From NCBI GenBank assembly GCA_002474345.1, contig DKQD01000085.1, forward strand, positions 1-5,881: a stretch of DNA of 5,881 bases. Reading direction: 5' to 3'. Both the position numbers and the translations under genes were made by a program. The stretch comes from Bacteriovoracaceae bacterium UBA7317. Its GTDB lineage: Bacteria > Bdellovibrionota > Bacteriovoracia > Bacteriovoracales > Bacteriovoracaceae. Below, one piece after another: positions 1-5,833 of the stretch. The notes beneath the pieces were generated by a model. The model was not told the origin of the DNA. It saw only the letters and a list, made by a program, of their open reading frames with translations, and did not search any database. Numbering within the stretch: the stretch's first letter is position 1; each line of letters begins with the position of its first letter.

Positions 1-1
1 T

Positions 2-49
2 AATGAGGATAATTTAACTGCCGCAGGTTTAATTCAAAGACTCCCTTAG
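2..49 (+). CDS. C-terminal end of an upstream gene, possibly triosephosphate isomerase (tpiA)
   Basis: The frame starting at base 2 is open from the window edge and ends at a TAG at 47-49, giving the final 15 residues NEDNLTAAGLIQRLP. If the preceding residue is Leu, these line up with the end of bacterial triosephosphate isomerase, where the phosphate-binding GGASL motif is followed by a short helix (E. coli has LKADAF where this would read LNEDNL). tpiA is also a very common gene immediately upstream of secG. The stop lies 16 bases before the secG ATG and inside its ribosome-binding region, so the two are probably one operon. The fragment is too short for firm identification; the end of glyceraldehyde-3-phosphate dehydrogenase (YDNE...) was considered and fits less well. 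Confidence 0.4.
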   Translation, partial: NEDNLTAAGLIQRLP

Positions 50-65
50 AAAGGTGGAAATAAAT

Positions 66-428
66 ATGATTCAGACTCTCATGATTATACAAGGTATAGT
101 ATCCGTTCTTCTCATCCTCGTGATTCTTGTTCAGTTTGGAAAAGGTGCTGAGGCGGGCCTCATGGGTGGAAACACTGAAACTGTTTTTACAAGCTCACAG
201 CAAGGAAATATTCTTAGTAAAATTACAATAGGCCTCTCTGTTATTTTTTTAGGCCTTTCTGTTTATCTTGCGAGACTTCAGGGAGCAAAAACAAACTCCT
301 CTCTTCTGGACTCTGAAGCTCCCATAGCAGCTCCACTAAACTCAGACTCTGCACAAGAAGAAAAAGCTCCAATTGCACCTAAAGCTGCAAAAGAGCAAGA
401 AAAAGCACCTAAAAAGAAAGACAATTAA
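66..428 (+). CDS. secG: SecG, protein translocase subunit
   Basis: SecG is the small inner-membrane subunit of the SecYEG channel, which assists SecA-driven export. From the ATG at 66 the product is 120 residues. It has a first membrane helix at about 3-23, the SecG signature VQFGKGAEAGLMGG at 22-35, a polar loop, and a second helix at about 50-69. The remaining tail, from about 74 to 120, is low-complexity Ala/Pro/Lys/Glu and contains repeated APIA and EKAP words. The same frame can start 12 bases earlier at a GTG (54), but that GTG lies inside the SD site AAAGGTGG (50-57) and has no SD of its own. The ATG sits about 9 bases after AGGTG and gives the normal short SecG N-terminus. The gene follows the upstream partial gene by 16 bases, and its stop overlaps the stop of the convergent HD-GYP gene. 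Identification is firm from two helices plus the QxGKGAExG loop. Confidence 0.93.
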   Translation: MIQTLMIIQGIVSVLLILVILVQFGKGAEAGLMGGNTETVFTSSQQGNILSKITIGLSVIFLGLSVYLARLQGAKTNSSLLDSEAPIAAPLNSDSAQEEKAPIAPKAAKEQEKAPKKKDN

Positions 429-1561
429 GCTGCCTTTTTATCTTTATCTTCCTTACTGAAAATATCACTCTTCTGCTTCTTGGCCTTAAACGACTTAAGG
501 GGCAGAACATTCTGAGGTTGGCATGGATCAAATCCTTCCTCCAATTCCAGATAATCCTTCTCTTTTGTACCAACGAGGTTAAAAGCACTTCTAAAAAGCT
601 CGAAAAGCTTTGGATCAACTTTCTTTCCTGCAGTCTTGTTCATAAGGTCGATGGCCACCTGGGGACTCATAGCTTTGTGGTAAGAGCGCTTGGTTGTAAC
701 CGCATCAAAAAAGTCCGCAATCGCCACTATTCTTGCGTAAAAATGTATTTCCTCTCCCTTTAATCCCAGAGGGTATCCTGAGCCATCGAAGTTTTCATGG
801 TGCTCTAAAATTATCCTCTTGATGGCATGAACCTCTAGATCTTTTACATCATTAAAATGCTTTAAAAAAATATCGTGCCCTTCTTCTGGATGCTTTTTTA
901 TAAGGCAAAACTCCTCTTCAGATAATTTATCAGCTTTATTTATAAGCTCTGTCGGCACTTTAATTTTTCCTAAATCGTGGAACAAACTTCCCAAGCCTAA
1001 ACTAATGAGCTTTCTCCTCTCTGCACTGGGTTTTATGGCCTTTAGAAATGCCATCGAGTAAATGGACACATTAATTGAATGATCAAAAGTATAAAAATCA
1101 TGAAAACTTAGGGTTCCTATTAATTTCTGGATATCACCAATGTCATTACAATGTGTTAACTCCAAGAGGCTTTCTACTGAGGATCTACATTCTTTGATAA
1201 AATACCCTAAGTTTTCATTATCTTTCGAACCTTTCCTCAGAAAAATGCTCGAAAGGTGGCACACAGCATTTCCCTTCACCACCTCCATCTTTTCTTTCCT
1301 GCTTACATTAGAAAAGTCGGTCAATGTATCCAGATAAATATCCCTTTCAGACTCATGGACGTATAATTGTGCATATTTTTTCTCAAAAGATAAAAGATCA
1401 CTCCCGGTCAAAACCTCTCCCGCTGGGTATATCCGTACATAACGAAGCCTTTTATCATCAGCCGAGGAGTTGATATAAATATTGTAAGGTACTACTTTTT
1501 CAACGGGAATAAGCTCTTTTGGAACAGAAAAAAAATGCGAGTCGGATGCCACTTGTCTCAT
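425..1561 (-). CDS. HD-GYP domain protein, probable cyclic-di-GMP phosphodiesterase
   Basis: HD-GYP enzymes hydrolyse cyclic-di-GMP, usually to GMP, in the cytoplasm. From the ATG at 1561 the protein has 378 residues. Residues 10-80 form an N-terminal module with the stretch RYVRIYPAGE and a later LYVHESER, a pattern that precedes the catalytic domain in a number of HD-GYP proteins. The catalytic domain, about 145-330, has the expected metal ligands and signatures: H161, HDLGK at 195-199, H224 in KKHPEEG, HHENFDGSGYP at 254-264, and D283 in IADFFDAVT. All are intact, so it should be active. The tail from about 355 is Lys-rich. There is no membrane helix, receiver or PAS domain. The frame also opens one codon earlier at a TTG; the ATG is preferred, with AGGAG 10 bases upstream. 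It lies 154 bases downstream of ssb in the same direction and ends overlapping the secG stop. The real substrate and the signal it senses are not visible. Confidence 0.9.
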   Translation of the reverse strand: MRQVASDSHFFSVPKELIPVEKVVPYNIYINSSADDKRLRYVRIYPAGEVLTGSDLLSFEKKYAQLYVHESERDIYLDTLTDFSNVSRKEKMEVVKGNAVCHLSSIFLRKGSKDNENLGYFIKECRSSVESLLELTHCNDIGDIQKLIGTLSFHDFYTFDHSINVSIYSMAFLKAIKPSAERRKLISLGLGSLFHDLGKIKVPTELINKADKLSEEEFCLIKKHPEEGHDIFLKHFNDVKDLEVHAIKRIILEHHENFDGSGYPLGLKGEEIHFYARIVAIADFFDAVTTKRSYHKAMSPQVAIDLMNKTAGKKVDPKLFELFRSAFNLVGTKEKDYLELEEGFDPCQPQNVLPLKSFKAKKQKSDIFSKEDKDKKAA

Positions 1562-1647
1562 CAAGCCACCTCTCCTTTTAGGGCTTTCTACAACCCATAT
1601 CGGATTTTTCCTAAAGGACAGTAGTGACTTAATAAGAAAAAGTGGCC

Positions 1648-1678
1648 AAAAATAAAAAATCTTTAGACCCTCATAAAG
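1648..1678 (-). terminator. Weak candidate terminator after ssb
   Basis: Read on the reverse strand, about 40 bases beyond the ssb stop, CTTTA (1678-1674) pairs with TAAAG (1665-1661) across an 8-base loop. It is followed directly by a run of Ts broken by a single A (A-rich on the plus strand, 1648-1659). The stem has only 5 mostly A-T pairs, so this is at best a weak intrinsic terminator. If it works, it separates ssb from the HD-GYP gene; if not, the two may be co-transcribed. Confidence 0.3.
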
Positions 1679-1715
1679 GCCAGAGTTTTTAGTTTTTTAT
1701 AAGCAAGCAATAAGA

Positions 1716-2222
1716 TTAAAAAGGGATATCGTCTGCTGTAAAGCTTGTTTCTGTTGAAACATTATAGCTTTGGTTATCACCAAACTGATTTTGCCCCCCA
1801 GAAGAAGCTTGTGAAGATCCCTGAGGTCCTCCAAAATTACTCTCATAACCGCTGCCAGAAGATTGAGAGGAGCCTCTTTCGGAAGGCTGTGCCTGGCCAC
1901 CTACAAACTGAACGTTTCTTGCAACAATTTCAGTCGTATATCTTTTAGAACCATCTTTACCTTCCCAACTTCTCGTTTGTAAGGATCCTTCAATAAAAGC
2001 TTGCCTTCCCTTCGCAAGATACTGATTGCAAAGCTCACCTAATTTTCCCCAAACAATTACTCTATGCCACTCTGTTTTCTCCTGCTTTTGCCCACTTTTA
2101 TCGGCCCAACTTTCAGAAGTTGCCACAGAAAAGTTACACACAGCAGCACCAGATGGAGTATATTTTAATTCAGGGTCTTGACCCAAACGCCCAAGAAGAA
2201 TAACTTTATTTACGCCACTCAT
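1716..2222 (-). CDS. ssb: Single-stranded DNA-binding protein SSB
   Basis: SSB coats single-stranded DNA as a tetramer during replication, recombination and repair, and recruits partner enzymes through its C-terminal tip. The 168-residue product starts [25 protein letters not shown], the usual opening of the OB fold, which spans about 1-110. The aromatic residues that stack on DNA in E. coli SSB are matched: W39 ([11 protein letters not shown]), W52 ([14 protein letters not shown], with W58 in place of F60) and W86 ([11 protein letters not shown]). Residues 111-158 form a Gly/Ser/Gln-rich flexible linker, and the protein ends with the canonical acidic tip TADDIPF. Length and layout are those of a full chromosomal SSB. 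The ATG at 2222 has a near-ideal SD, TAAGGAGA, about 8 bases upstream. The gene stands alone, not between rpsF and rpsR as in some phyla. Confidence 0.97.
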   Translation of the reverse strand: MSGVNKVILLGRLGQDPELKYTPSGAAVCNFSVATSESWADKSGQKQEKTEWHRVIVWGKLGELCNQYLAKGRQAFIEGSLQTRSWEGKDGSKRYTTEIVARNVQFVGGQAQPSERGSSQSSGSGYESNFGGPQGSSQASSGGQNQFGDNQSYNVSTETSFTADDIPF

Positions 2223-2297
2223 AATTCGTTCTCCTTACAATTAGAAAATTCTTCTTCGAATCACTTATTTCTCTAGCAAAAATCATGCAAAACCATA

Positions 2298-2311
2298 AGC
2301 TTTTAAAAGCT
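2298..2311. repeat. Perfect 14-bp palindrome AGCTTTTAAAAGCT upstream of ssb
   Basis: The sequence AGCTTTTAAAAGCT reads the same on both strands with no spacer. It lies about 75 bases upstream of the ssb start codon, in the gap between ssb and the zinc-ribbon gene. It has no following T-run on either strand and no loop, so it resembles a dimeric-regulator site more than a terminator. Regulation is inference; the symmetry is seen directly. Confidence 0.75.
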
Positions 2312-2317
2312 AATTTA

Positions 2318-2331
2318 AAAGAAATTTCTTT
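2318..2331. repeat. Perfect 14-bp palindrome AAAGAAATTTCTTT upstream of ssb
   Basis: A second uninterrupted palindrome starts six bases after the first, with centres 20 bp apart, close to two turns of B-DNA. The two sequences differ, so this is not a simple direct repeat of one operator. It may be a second protein site or simply an A/T-rich symmetric tract. Confidence 0.7.
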
Positions 2332-2449
2332 CCTTCACCGCTAAGAAAGAAGCAAAAATCCTTATAACGAACTAAGTTAGAAAGTTGGAATAACAGAAGC
2401 TTTGCAAAAATGTGAGGAAAATTTCTGAGCAATTGAAAAAAAAATGACA

Positions 2450-2869
2450 TTAAGAAATAGCTTCAGCTTCCAGTTTTTCATCTTTTAGCGCTGAGCTCTG
2501 CCCAGCCTTAGTTAACCAAAACTCTTCTACTATTTTTCTTGCCACCTTTACATCCCTTTTATACCAAGATGCATCAAAACCACAATGAGGACAAGCTATT
2601 TCTTTTTTAAATAAAGACCTTTTTACAAACTCAAAGACTCCCCAAACCGGAAAAATAAAAAAAAGACCTTTCGCACCTGTAAAAGGAAAAACACAAATAT
2701 TAATAACGATAGTGATAAGAACAATTTGAAAAAAGTTGCCCTTCGTAAGCCTGAAATTATGAATGATACTTCTTTTCGTTCGACAAAGGGGGCAATAAAA
2801 GCTCTTAAAAGGCTGTTTGTAACGATAGACCCTCTCTTCAAGAGGCTTAACATCAATTCCAATACTCAT
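2450..2869 (-). CDS. Small membrane protein with two CxxC zinc-ribbon knuckles, function unknown
   Basis: The product is 139 residues. A first knuckle, FYCPLCRTKR (C26, C29), is followed by two closely spaced hydrophobic segments at about 47-63 and 66-82, which suggest a membrane hairpin. A second knuckle, IACPHCGFDASWYKRDVK (C93, C96), follows, then a charged helical C-terminus to 139. The four cysteines could bind one zinc on the cytoplasmic face, with the hairpin acting as a tether, since a helix pair returns the chain to the same side. I do not recognise a named family; the stretch around CPHCGFDASWYKRDVK looks like a conserved signature, and I recall similar small proteins in Bdellovibrio-type bacteria, which is memory and not a search. 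The ATG at 2869 has AGGTGG about 4 bases upstream, rather close. It is the first of three reverse-strand genes (then ssb, then HD-GYP) and is divergent from the TadG-like gene. Confidence 0.8.
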   Translation of the reverse strand: MSIGIDVKPLEERVYRYKQPFKSFYCPLCRTKRSIIHNFRLTKGNFFQIVLITIVINICVFPFTGAKGLFFIFPVWGVFEFVKRSLFKKEIACPHCGFDASWYKRDVKVARKIVEEFWLTKAGQSSALKDEKLEAEAIS

Positions 2870-2944
2870 AAAACCACCTAAATTGAGGTTTTGAAATTAT
2901 CATAACAACTTCTATTTTAATGGATAGCTCATGCGTCTTCCCAG

Positions 2945-2964
2945 AGGGCAGTTTTTCCTGCCTT
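2945..2964. other. Small hairpin in the divergent intergenic region
   Basis: AGGGCAG (2945-2951) pairs with CTGCCTT (2958-2964) through seven base pairs, one of them G-U on the plus strand, around a 6-base loop TTTTTC. It is the only G+C-rich stem in the gap and has no T-run after it on either strand, so it is not a typical terminator. It would lie in the leader of the zinc-ribbon gene if that gene is transcribed from further upstream. Its function is unknown. Confidence 0.45.
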
Positions 2965-2999
2965 AGAATGAGAGAATTTGAAAACAAAAGAGAAGAGAA

Positions 3000-3028
3000 T
3001 TGACCCTCTCTACCTCCTCTTTTAGCAT
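3000..3028 (+). promoter_or_regulatory. Candidate sigma70 promoter for the TadG-like gene
   Basis: TTGACC (3000-3005) matches five of six -35 consensus bases. It is followed after the optimal 17 bases by TAGCAT (3023-3028), which matches four of six -10 bases. Transcription would begin near 3035, leaving a leader of about 40 bases before the ATG at 3076, with the SD-like TAAGG at 3066-3070. The -10 box is only moderate, which could mean weak or activated expression. Confidence 0.45.
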
Positions 3029-3075
3029 TAGTTGTAAGAGTTATTAAAAAGCTCAAGAAGATAAATAAGGCAAAA

Positions 3076-5748
3076 ATGCAAAAAAAACAGCAAAGCCTCA
3101 AAAAAACATCTGATAAAGGACAGCTAAGTATTTTTTTAGGTATTTGCCTTGTCATTCTGATGACATTATTAGCATTTATAATAAATATTGGACTCTTTGT
3201 TAAGGCCAAGATCAACTTACAAAATGCCGTTGATGCAGCTGCTTGGTCTGGGGCTGCGACACAGGCAAGGCAGCTTACCAATATCTCATATCTAAATTGG
3301 GAGCTTAGAAATACCTATAAAGAGTGGATGTTTAAGTACTATGTACTGGGACAACTCAGCTTAGACAAAACTCTCAGTGCGGGAATCGAGAGCTCTGATC
3401 CAAAGCTAGGACAGCCCCATCCTACAAATATGAACTTTAGGAGTAATCCTTTTGGCAACAACACAGATCAAGGAAGTATAGATAAGTTTAATATACCTTC
3501 CATATGCATAAAATGGTCTCCAAGTGTCAATATCTGCCAGATAAAAAAGCCCCCCGGTCTTCCCATTTTTAAATCAGTAGGAATCCCAGGCATCCAAGAA
3601 ATTCATGAAACAATGGTAAATCAGCTTGTCACAGACAAAGCAAAAAATTGTTCTGATATGGCAGAAAAAAACTTTTTTGTTGCTATCAAATGGGCTTTTG
3701 GTGTTCCTCCAGAAGATCCTGCTGCCTCGCAAGGCCCCAATATTGCCACAGACCTTATGGGAGCATGGCCTCAAGCATTTGAACTAGCTCTTAGAATGAG
3801 AAATCTCGAAATGATCGTCAATAGGCCTCCAATAAATAATGGTATTTGCTTAAATGGAGATGGTGGTTGCACTCCTGTAAGCGACTTAGATAACGGTGCC
3901 AATATTCCCATTAATGAAAGGCCTATTAAAGCCTTCTGGTCTGCGTATAAAAACCTATCAGGAGGGTCTGAAAAAGGAGGGGATAACAATACAGACCTCT
4001 TTTCTGGCACACTAAAAATCACAGAACTGTCTCCAACCCCTTTCAATGCTCCTAGCGATACCTTGAGTGGTTATCTCATCCCATCGAGTGCTCGTTTCCC
4101 AACACCAAATGCTCTAGCCGTTTCTCAAAAAAGTTATTTAGACCTTCAAATTTATCCCCTTAATTACGTAACCTTTTTTTCCTTTTTTGTAACTACAACT
4201 GAGAAAAATGCTGATGGCTCAGGAGTTGACCGACAAGGAGCATGCGCGGCATCTTATACTGGAATACCAGTCCCAGCTTACGTTTTCGGGTTTATAAAAA
4301 ACCCTCAGGTACTAACTTATTATGCGGTAAAGGCTGAAGCGGATTTCTTGGGACTTTTTTTCCCATTTTCCAGTAATGGTATTAGGTTACAAGCTTATGC
4401 TTCAGCAAAGCCTTTTGGAGGTCGAGTTGGTCCTAAACTTTTTGATATTAAAGATAATAAAGCTGTCACACCTCTCATTTCTGGAAATAAATCTAGATCT
4501 CTTCCTTATATCATCGGTTTAAATACTCAATCGGGTTCGTCTACTTATGACGCCGGCGCGCCACTACCTTTCACTAACGATTTCTGGGTTCAAAACCAAT
4601 CTGACTCTATTGGAGGTCACCCAAAACTTGGCGTGCCAAAGTTTGCAATACCAAATCTGCTTTACGACTGGGTGGAAGGTGAAATGGAGCCACAAGAACA
4701 AGGAAGTGAACCCTTGATTAGTATCGAAGGGGTTTTGGACTATAATGGAACTTTAAACCCACTAGAAGACAAGGGTCTCTATAATAAAAATCAATTTAAG
4801 GCCTTTAGTGACCATCTTCATAGTCTTGTAGAAGGAGGTACAACAATTGCGGCAGATCAATACTATAAGGCCATTAGAAAAGTCAGAGGCCCAACGAAGT
4901 ATGAAGCTCTTAATTACCTTATACCTACGGCTGGAAATAAAAGTGAAAATATAAACTCTGTCTCTCAGATATCTGTTGTTGGGGAAGATTCTTACTCTTT
5001 ATTTGCACCCCTTTTTTCAGAATCTGGACTTTATAAAAATGAGGAAGATATAGTAAATGTCCTCAGCGACTACTTGAGAGAAAATGAGCCTTCTATAACA
5101 TCCTTTCTTGCAGCATTACGAAAAGCATCAGAAAGTATTCTTAAGAAGGATGGCGGAGACCTTTATAAAAAGGCTGCTAGTTCCATTTTTCCAGAAGGAG
5201 TGCCTGCTGAAATAACATCTGTTAAAGCCACTCTTAAAACTCCCTGCGAAGAAAGTAGTCTTGCGGCTAAATACGCTTACTTTTTTTCACCGACAGATGC
5301 CCAAGAGCTTTGTGGTATTATACCTTTTGCTGAATCTTTAAAAAATTACTGGGAAAGAAAAAGAGAAACGGATAATTCTTACAGCCTTTATTATAGGTCT
5401 GCCTATTCAAAACCAACTAATTTAAGAAATACAGATCTCATGACGGCATTTATGCCTGGACCAAGGCAAGGTGTTGATAATACTGGACAAATTATTCACC
5501 CATTTCCTGAAATGAGTAGTGTTACCAATAGCTTGGCGCACAGAAATTTCTACTCTACAAAATTAACTCCTCTAAAAAAATATATTGTTGGAGAAAACAA
5601 TATTTTTCACGAAAGAAACATCTATCATGAAACTGGTGCCGTTCTCAGACTTGATGGAACAAACCAAGCCGAATTTCTCAATCCTCTTGACCCTCAAGAC
5701 CCTGGAACCCTGGGTATCAAGCAAGACTTTCCTAATTTAGATTTTTAA
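3076..5748 (+). CDS. Large TadE/TadG-like membrane-anchored exported protein, function unknown
   Basis: The product is 890 residues. A short Lys-rich cytoplasmic start (1-15) leads into GQLSIFLG, one membrane helix at about 16-42, and then INLQNAVDAAAWSGAA (46-61). That is the signature of the N-terminal domain of TadG-like Flp-pilus-assembly proteins: helix followed by LQNAxDAAAxxGA. The rest should lie outside the cytoplasm; it has no second membrane helix and eight cysteines, enough for four disulfides (for example SICIKW and NICQIK near 145-155, GICLNGDGGC near 257-266, TPCEE and ELCG in the last quarter). I see no von Willebrand A metal site (DxSxS), which many TadG proteins have, and no known enzyme motif. 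The helix lacks the glutamate five residues after a cleavage glycine found in true Flp pilins, so it probably stays a membrane anchor. The ATG at 3076 follows TAAGG by 5 bases. No other tad genes are in the window. Family membership is clear only for the first 60 residues. Confidence 0.82.
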   Translation: MQKKQQSLKKTSDKGQLSIFLGICLVILMTLLAFIINIGLFVKAKINLQNAVDAAAWSGAATQARQLTNISYLNWELRNTYKEWMFKYYVLGQLSLDKTLSAGIESSDPKLGQPHPTNMNFRSNPFGNNTDQGSIDKFNIPSICIKWSPSVNICQIKKPPGLPIFKSVGIPGIQEIHETMVNQLVTDKAKNCSDMAEKNFFVAIKWAFGVPPEDPAASQGPNIATDLMGAWPQAFELALRMRNLEMIVNRPPINNGICLNGDGGCTPVSDLDNGANIPINERPIKAFWSAYKNLSGGSEKGGDNNTDLFSGTLKITELSPTPFNAPSDTLSGYLIPSSARFPTPNALAVSQKSYLDLQIYPLNYVTFFSFFVTTTEKNADGSGVDRQGACAASYTGIPVPAYVFGFIKNPQVLTYYAVKAEADFLGLFFPFSSNGIRLQAYASAKPFGGRVGPKLFDIKDNKAVTPLISGNKSRSLPYIIGLNTQSGSSTYDAGAPLPFTNDFWVQNQSDSIGGHPKLGVPKFAIPNLLYDWVEGEMEPQEQGSEPLISIEGVLDYNGTLNPLEDKGLYNKNQFKAFSDHLHSLVEGGTTIAADQYYKAIRKVRGPTKYEALNYLIPTAGNKSENINSVSQISVVGEDSYSLFAPLFSESGLYKNEEDIVNVLSDYLRENEPSITSFLAALRKASESILKKDGGDLYKKAASSIFPEGVPAEITSVKATLKTPCEESSLAAKYAYFFSPTDAQELCGIIPFAESLKNYWERKRETDNSYSLYYRSAYSKPTNLRNTDLMTAFMPGPRQGVDNTGQIIHPFPEMSSVTNSLAHRNFYSTKLTPLKKYIVGENNIFHERNIYHETGAVLRLDGTNQAEFLNPLDPQDPGTLGIKQDFPNLDF

Positions 5749-5765
5749 CAAATAATGAAAAGAAC

Positions 5766-5795
5766 TTGAAAATTTTTAAATTTTGTATATATAAT
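5766..5795 (+). promoter_or_regulatory. Strong sigma70-like promoter for the lysine-rich gene
   Basis: TTGAAA (5766-5771; five of six) and a perfect TATAAT (5790-5795) are separated by 18 bases. Transcription would start near 5802, about 32 bases before the GTG start at 5834. The spacer is almost pure A/T and contains the inverted repeat AAAATTT-TT-AAATTTT (5769-5784). The promoter indicates that the last gene is not simply read through from the TadG-like gene, which ends 85 bases before it. Confidence 0.6.
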
Positions 5796-5833
5796 TCTAG
5801 CCAAAACTTTTTCCAATAAAAAAGGATCTTATT

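Larger units (their letters stand above)
2223..2449. other. 227-base AT-rich intergenic region upstream of ssb
   Basis: The gap lies between the stop of the zinc-ribbon gene (2450) and the ssb start (2222). It contains the ssb SD site, the two palindromes, a shorter symmetric element CTAAGTTAG at 2372-2380, and a run of nine As at 2436-2444. I see no convincing sigma70 promoter with good -35 and -10 boxes in the ssb direction, although some promoter must lie here or further upstream. No classical LexA box, tRNA or small gene is evident. Confidence 0.6.
2870..3075. other. 206-base divergent intergenic region
   Basis: This gap separates the reverse-strand zinc-ribbon gene from the forward-strand TadG-like gene and must hold promoters for both. 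Visible in it are the hairpin at 2945-2964, a forward promoter at 3000-3028 and an inverted repeat with 7-bp arms, AAAAGAG at 2986-2992 and CTCTTTT at 3017-3023, which brackets the promoter -35 box. For the reverse gene only a -10-like TATGAT about 30 bases upstream of its start was seen, without a matching -35. No RNA gene is recognised. Confidence 0.55.

Noticed and set aside
1697..1948. Two 67-residue frames (reverse 1697-1900, forward 1745-1948) over the 3' part of ssb
   Set aside because: They are shadows of the ssb Gly/Ser/Gln-rich linker, with no start signals and no recognisable product.
2223..2449. SOS (LexA) box upstream of ssb
   Set aside because: No TTAC-N3-GTAA or CTG-N10-CAG type site was found; the palindromes present are different in sequence.
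2920..3003. 27-codon forward frame (ATG to TGA) in the divergent gap
   Set aside because: It has no SD, no recognisable sequence, and a stop inside the proposed -35 box; most likely chance.
3011..3020. Ideal SD-like AGGAGGT on the reverse strand
   Set aside because: No start codon lies at a suitable distance downstream on that strand, so it is best explained as part of the pyrimidine-rich promoter spacer of the forward gene.
3121..3200. True Flp-type prepilin cleavage site in the TadG-like protein
   Set aside because: A glycine precedes the helix (G15), but the glutamate expected five residues after the cut is a phenylalanine, and the protein is far too large for a pilin.
2853..3281. 142-residue reverse-strand open frame across the divergent intergenic region
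   Set aside because: It overlaps the start of the zinc-ribbon gene and the conserved N-terminal anchor of the TadG-like gene, and has no SD at its start. Its hydrophobic stretch is the antisense of the real membrane helix.
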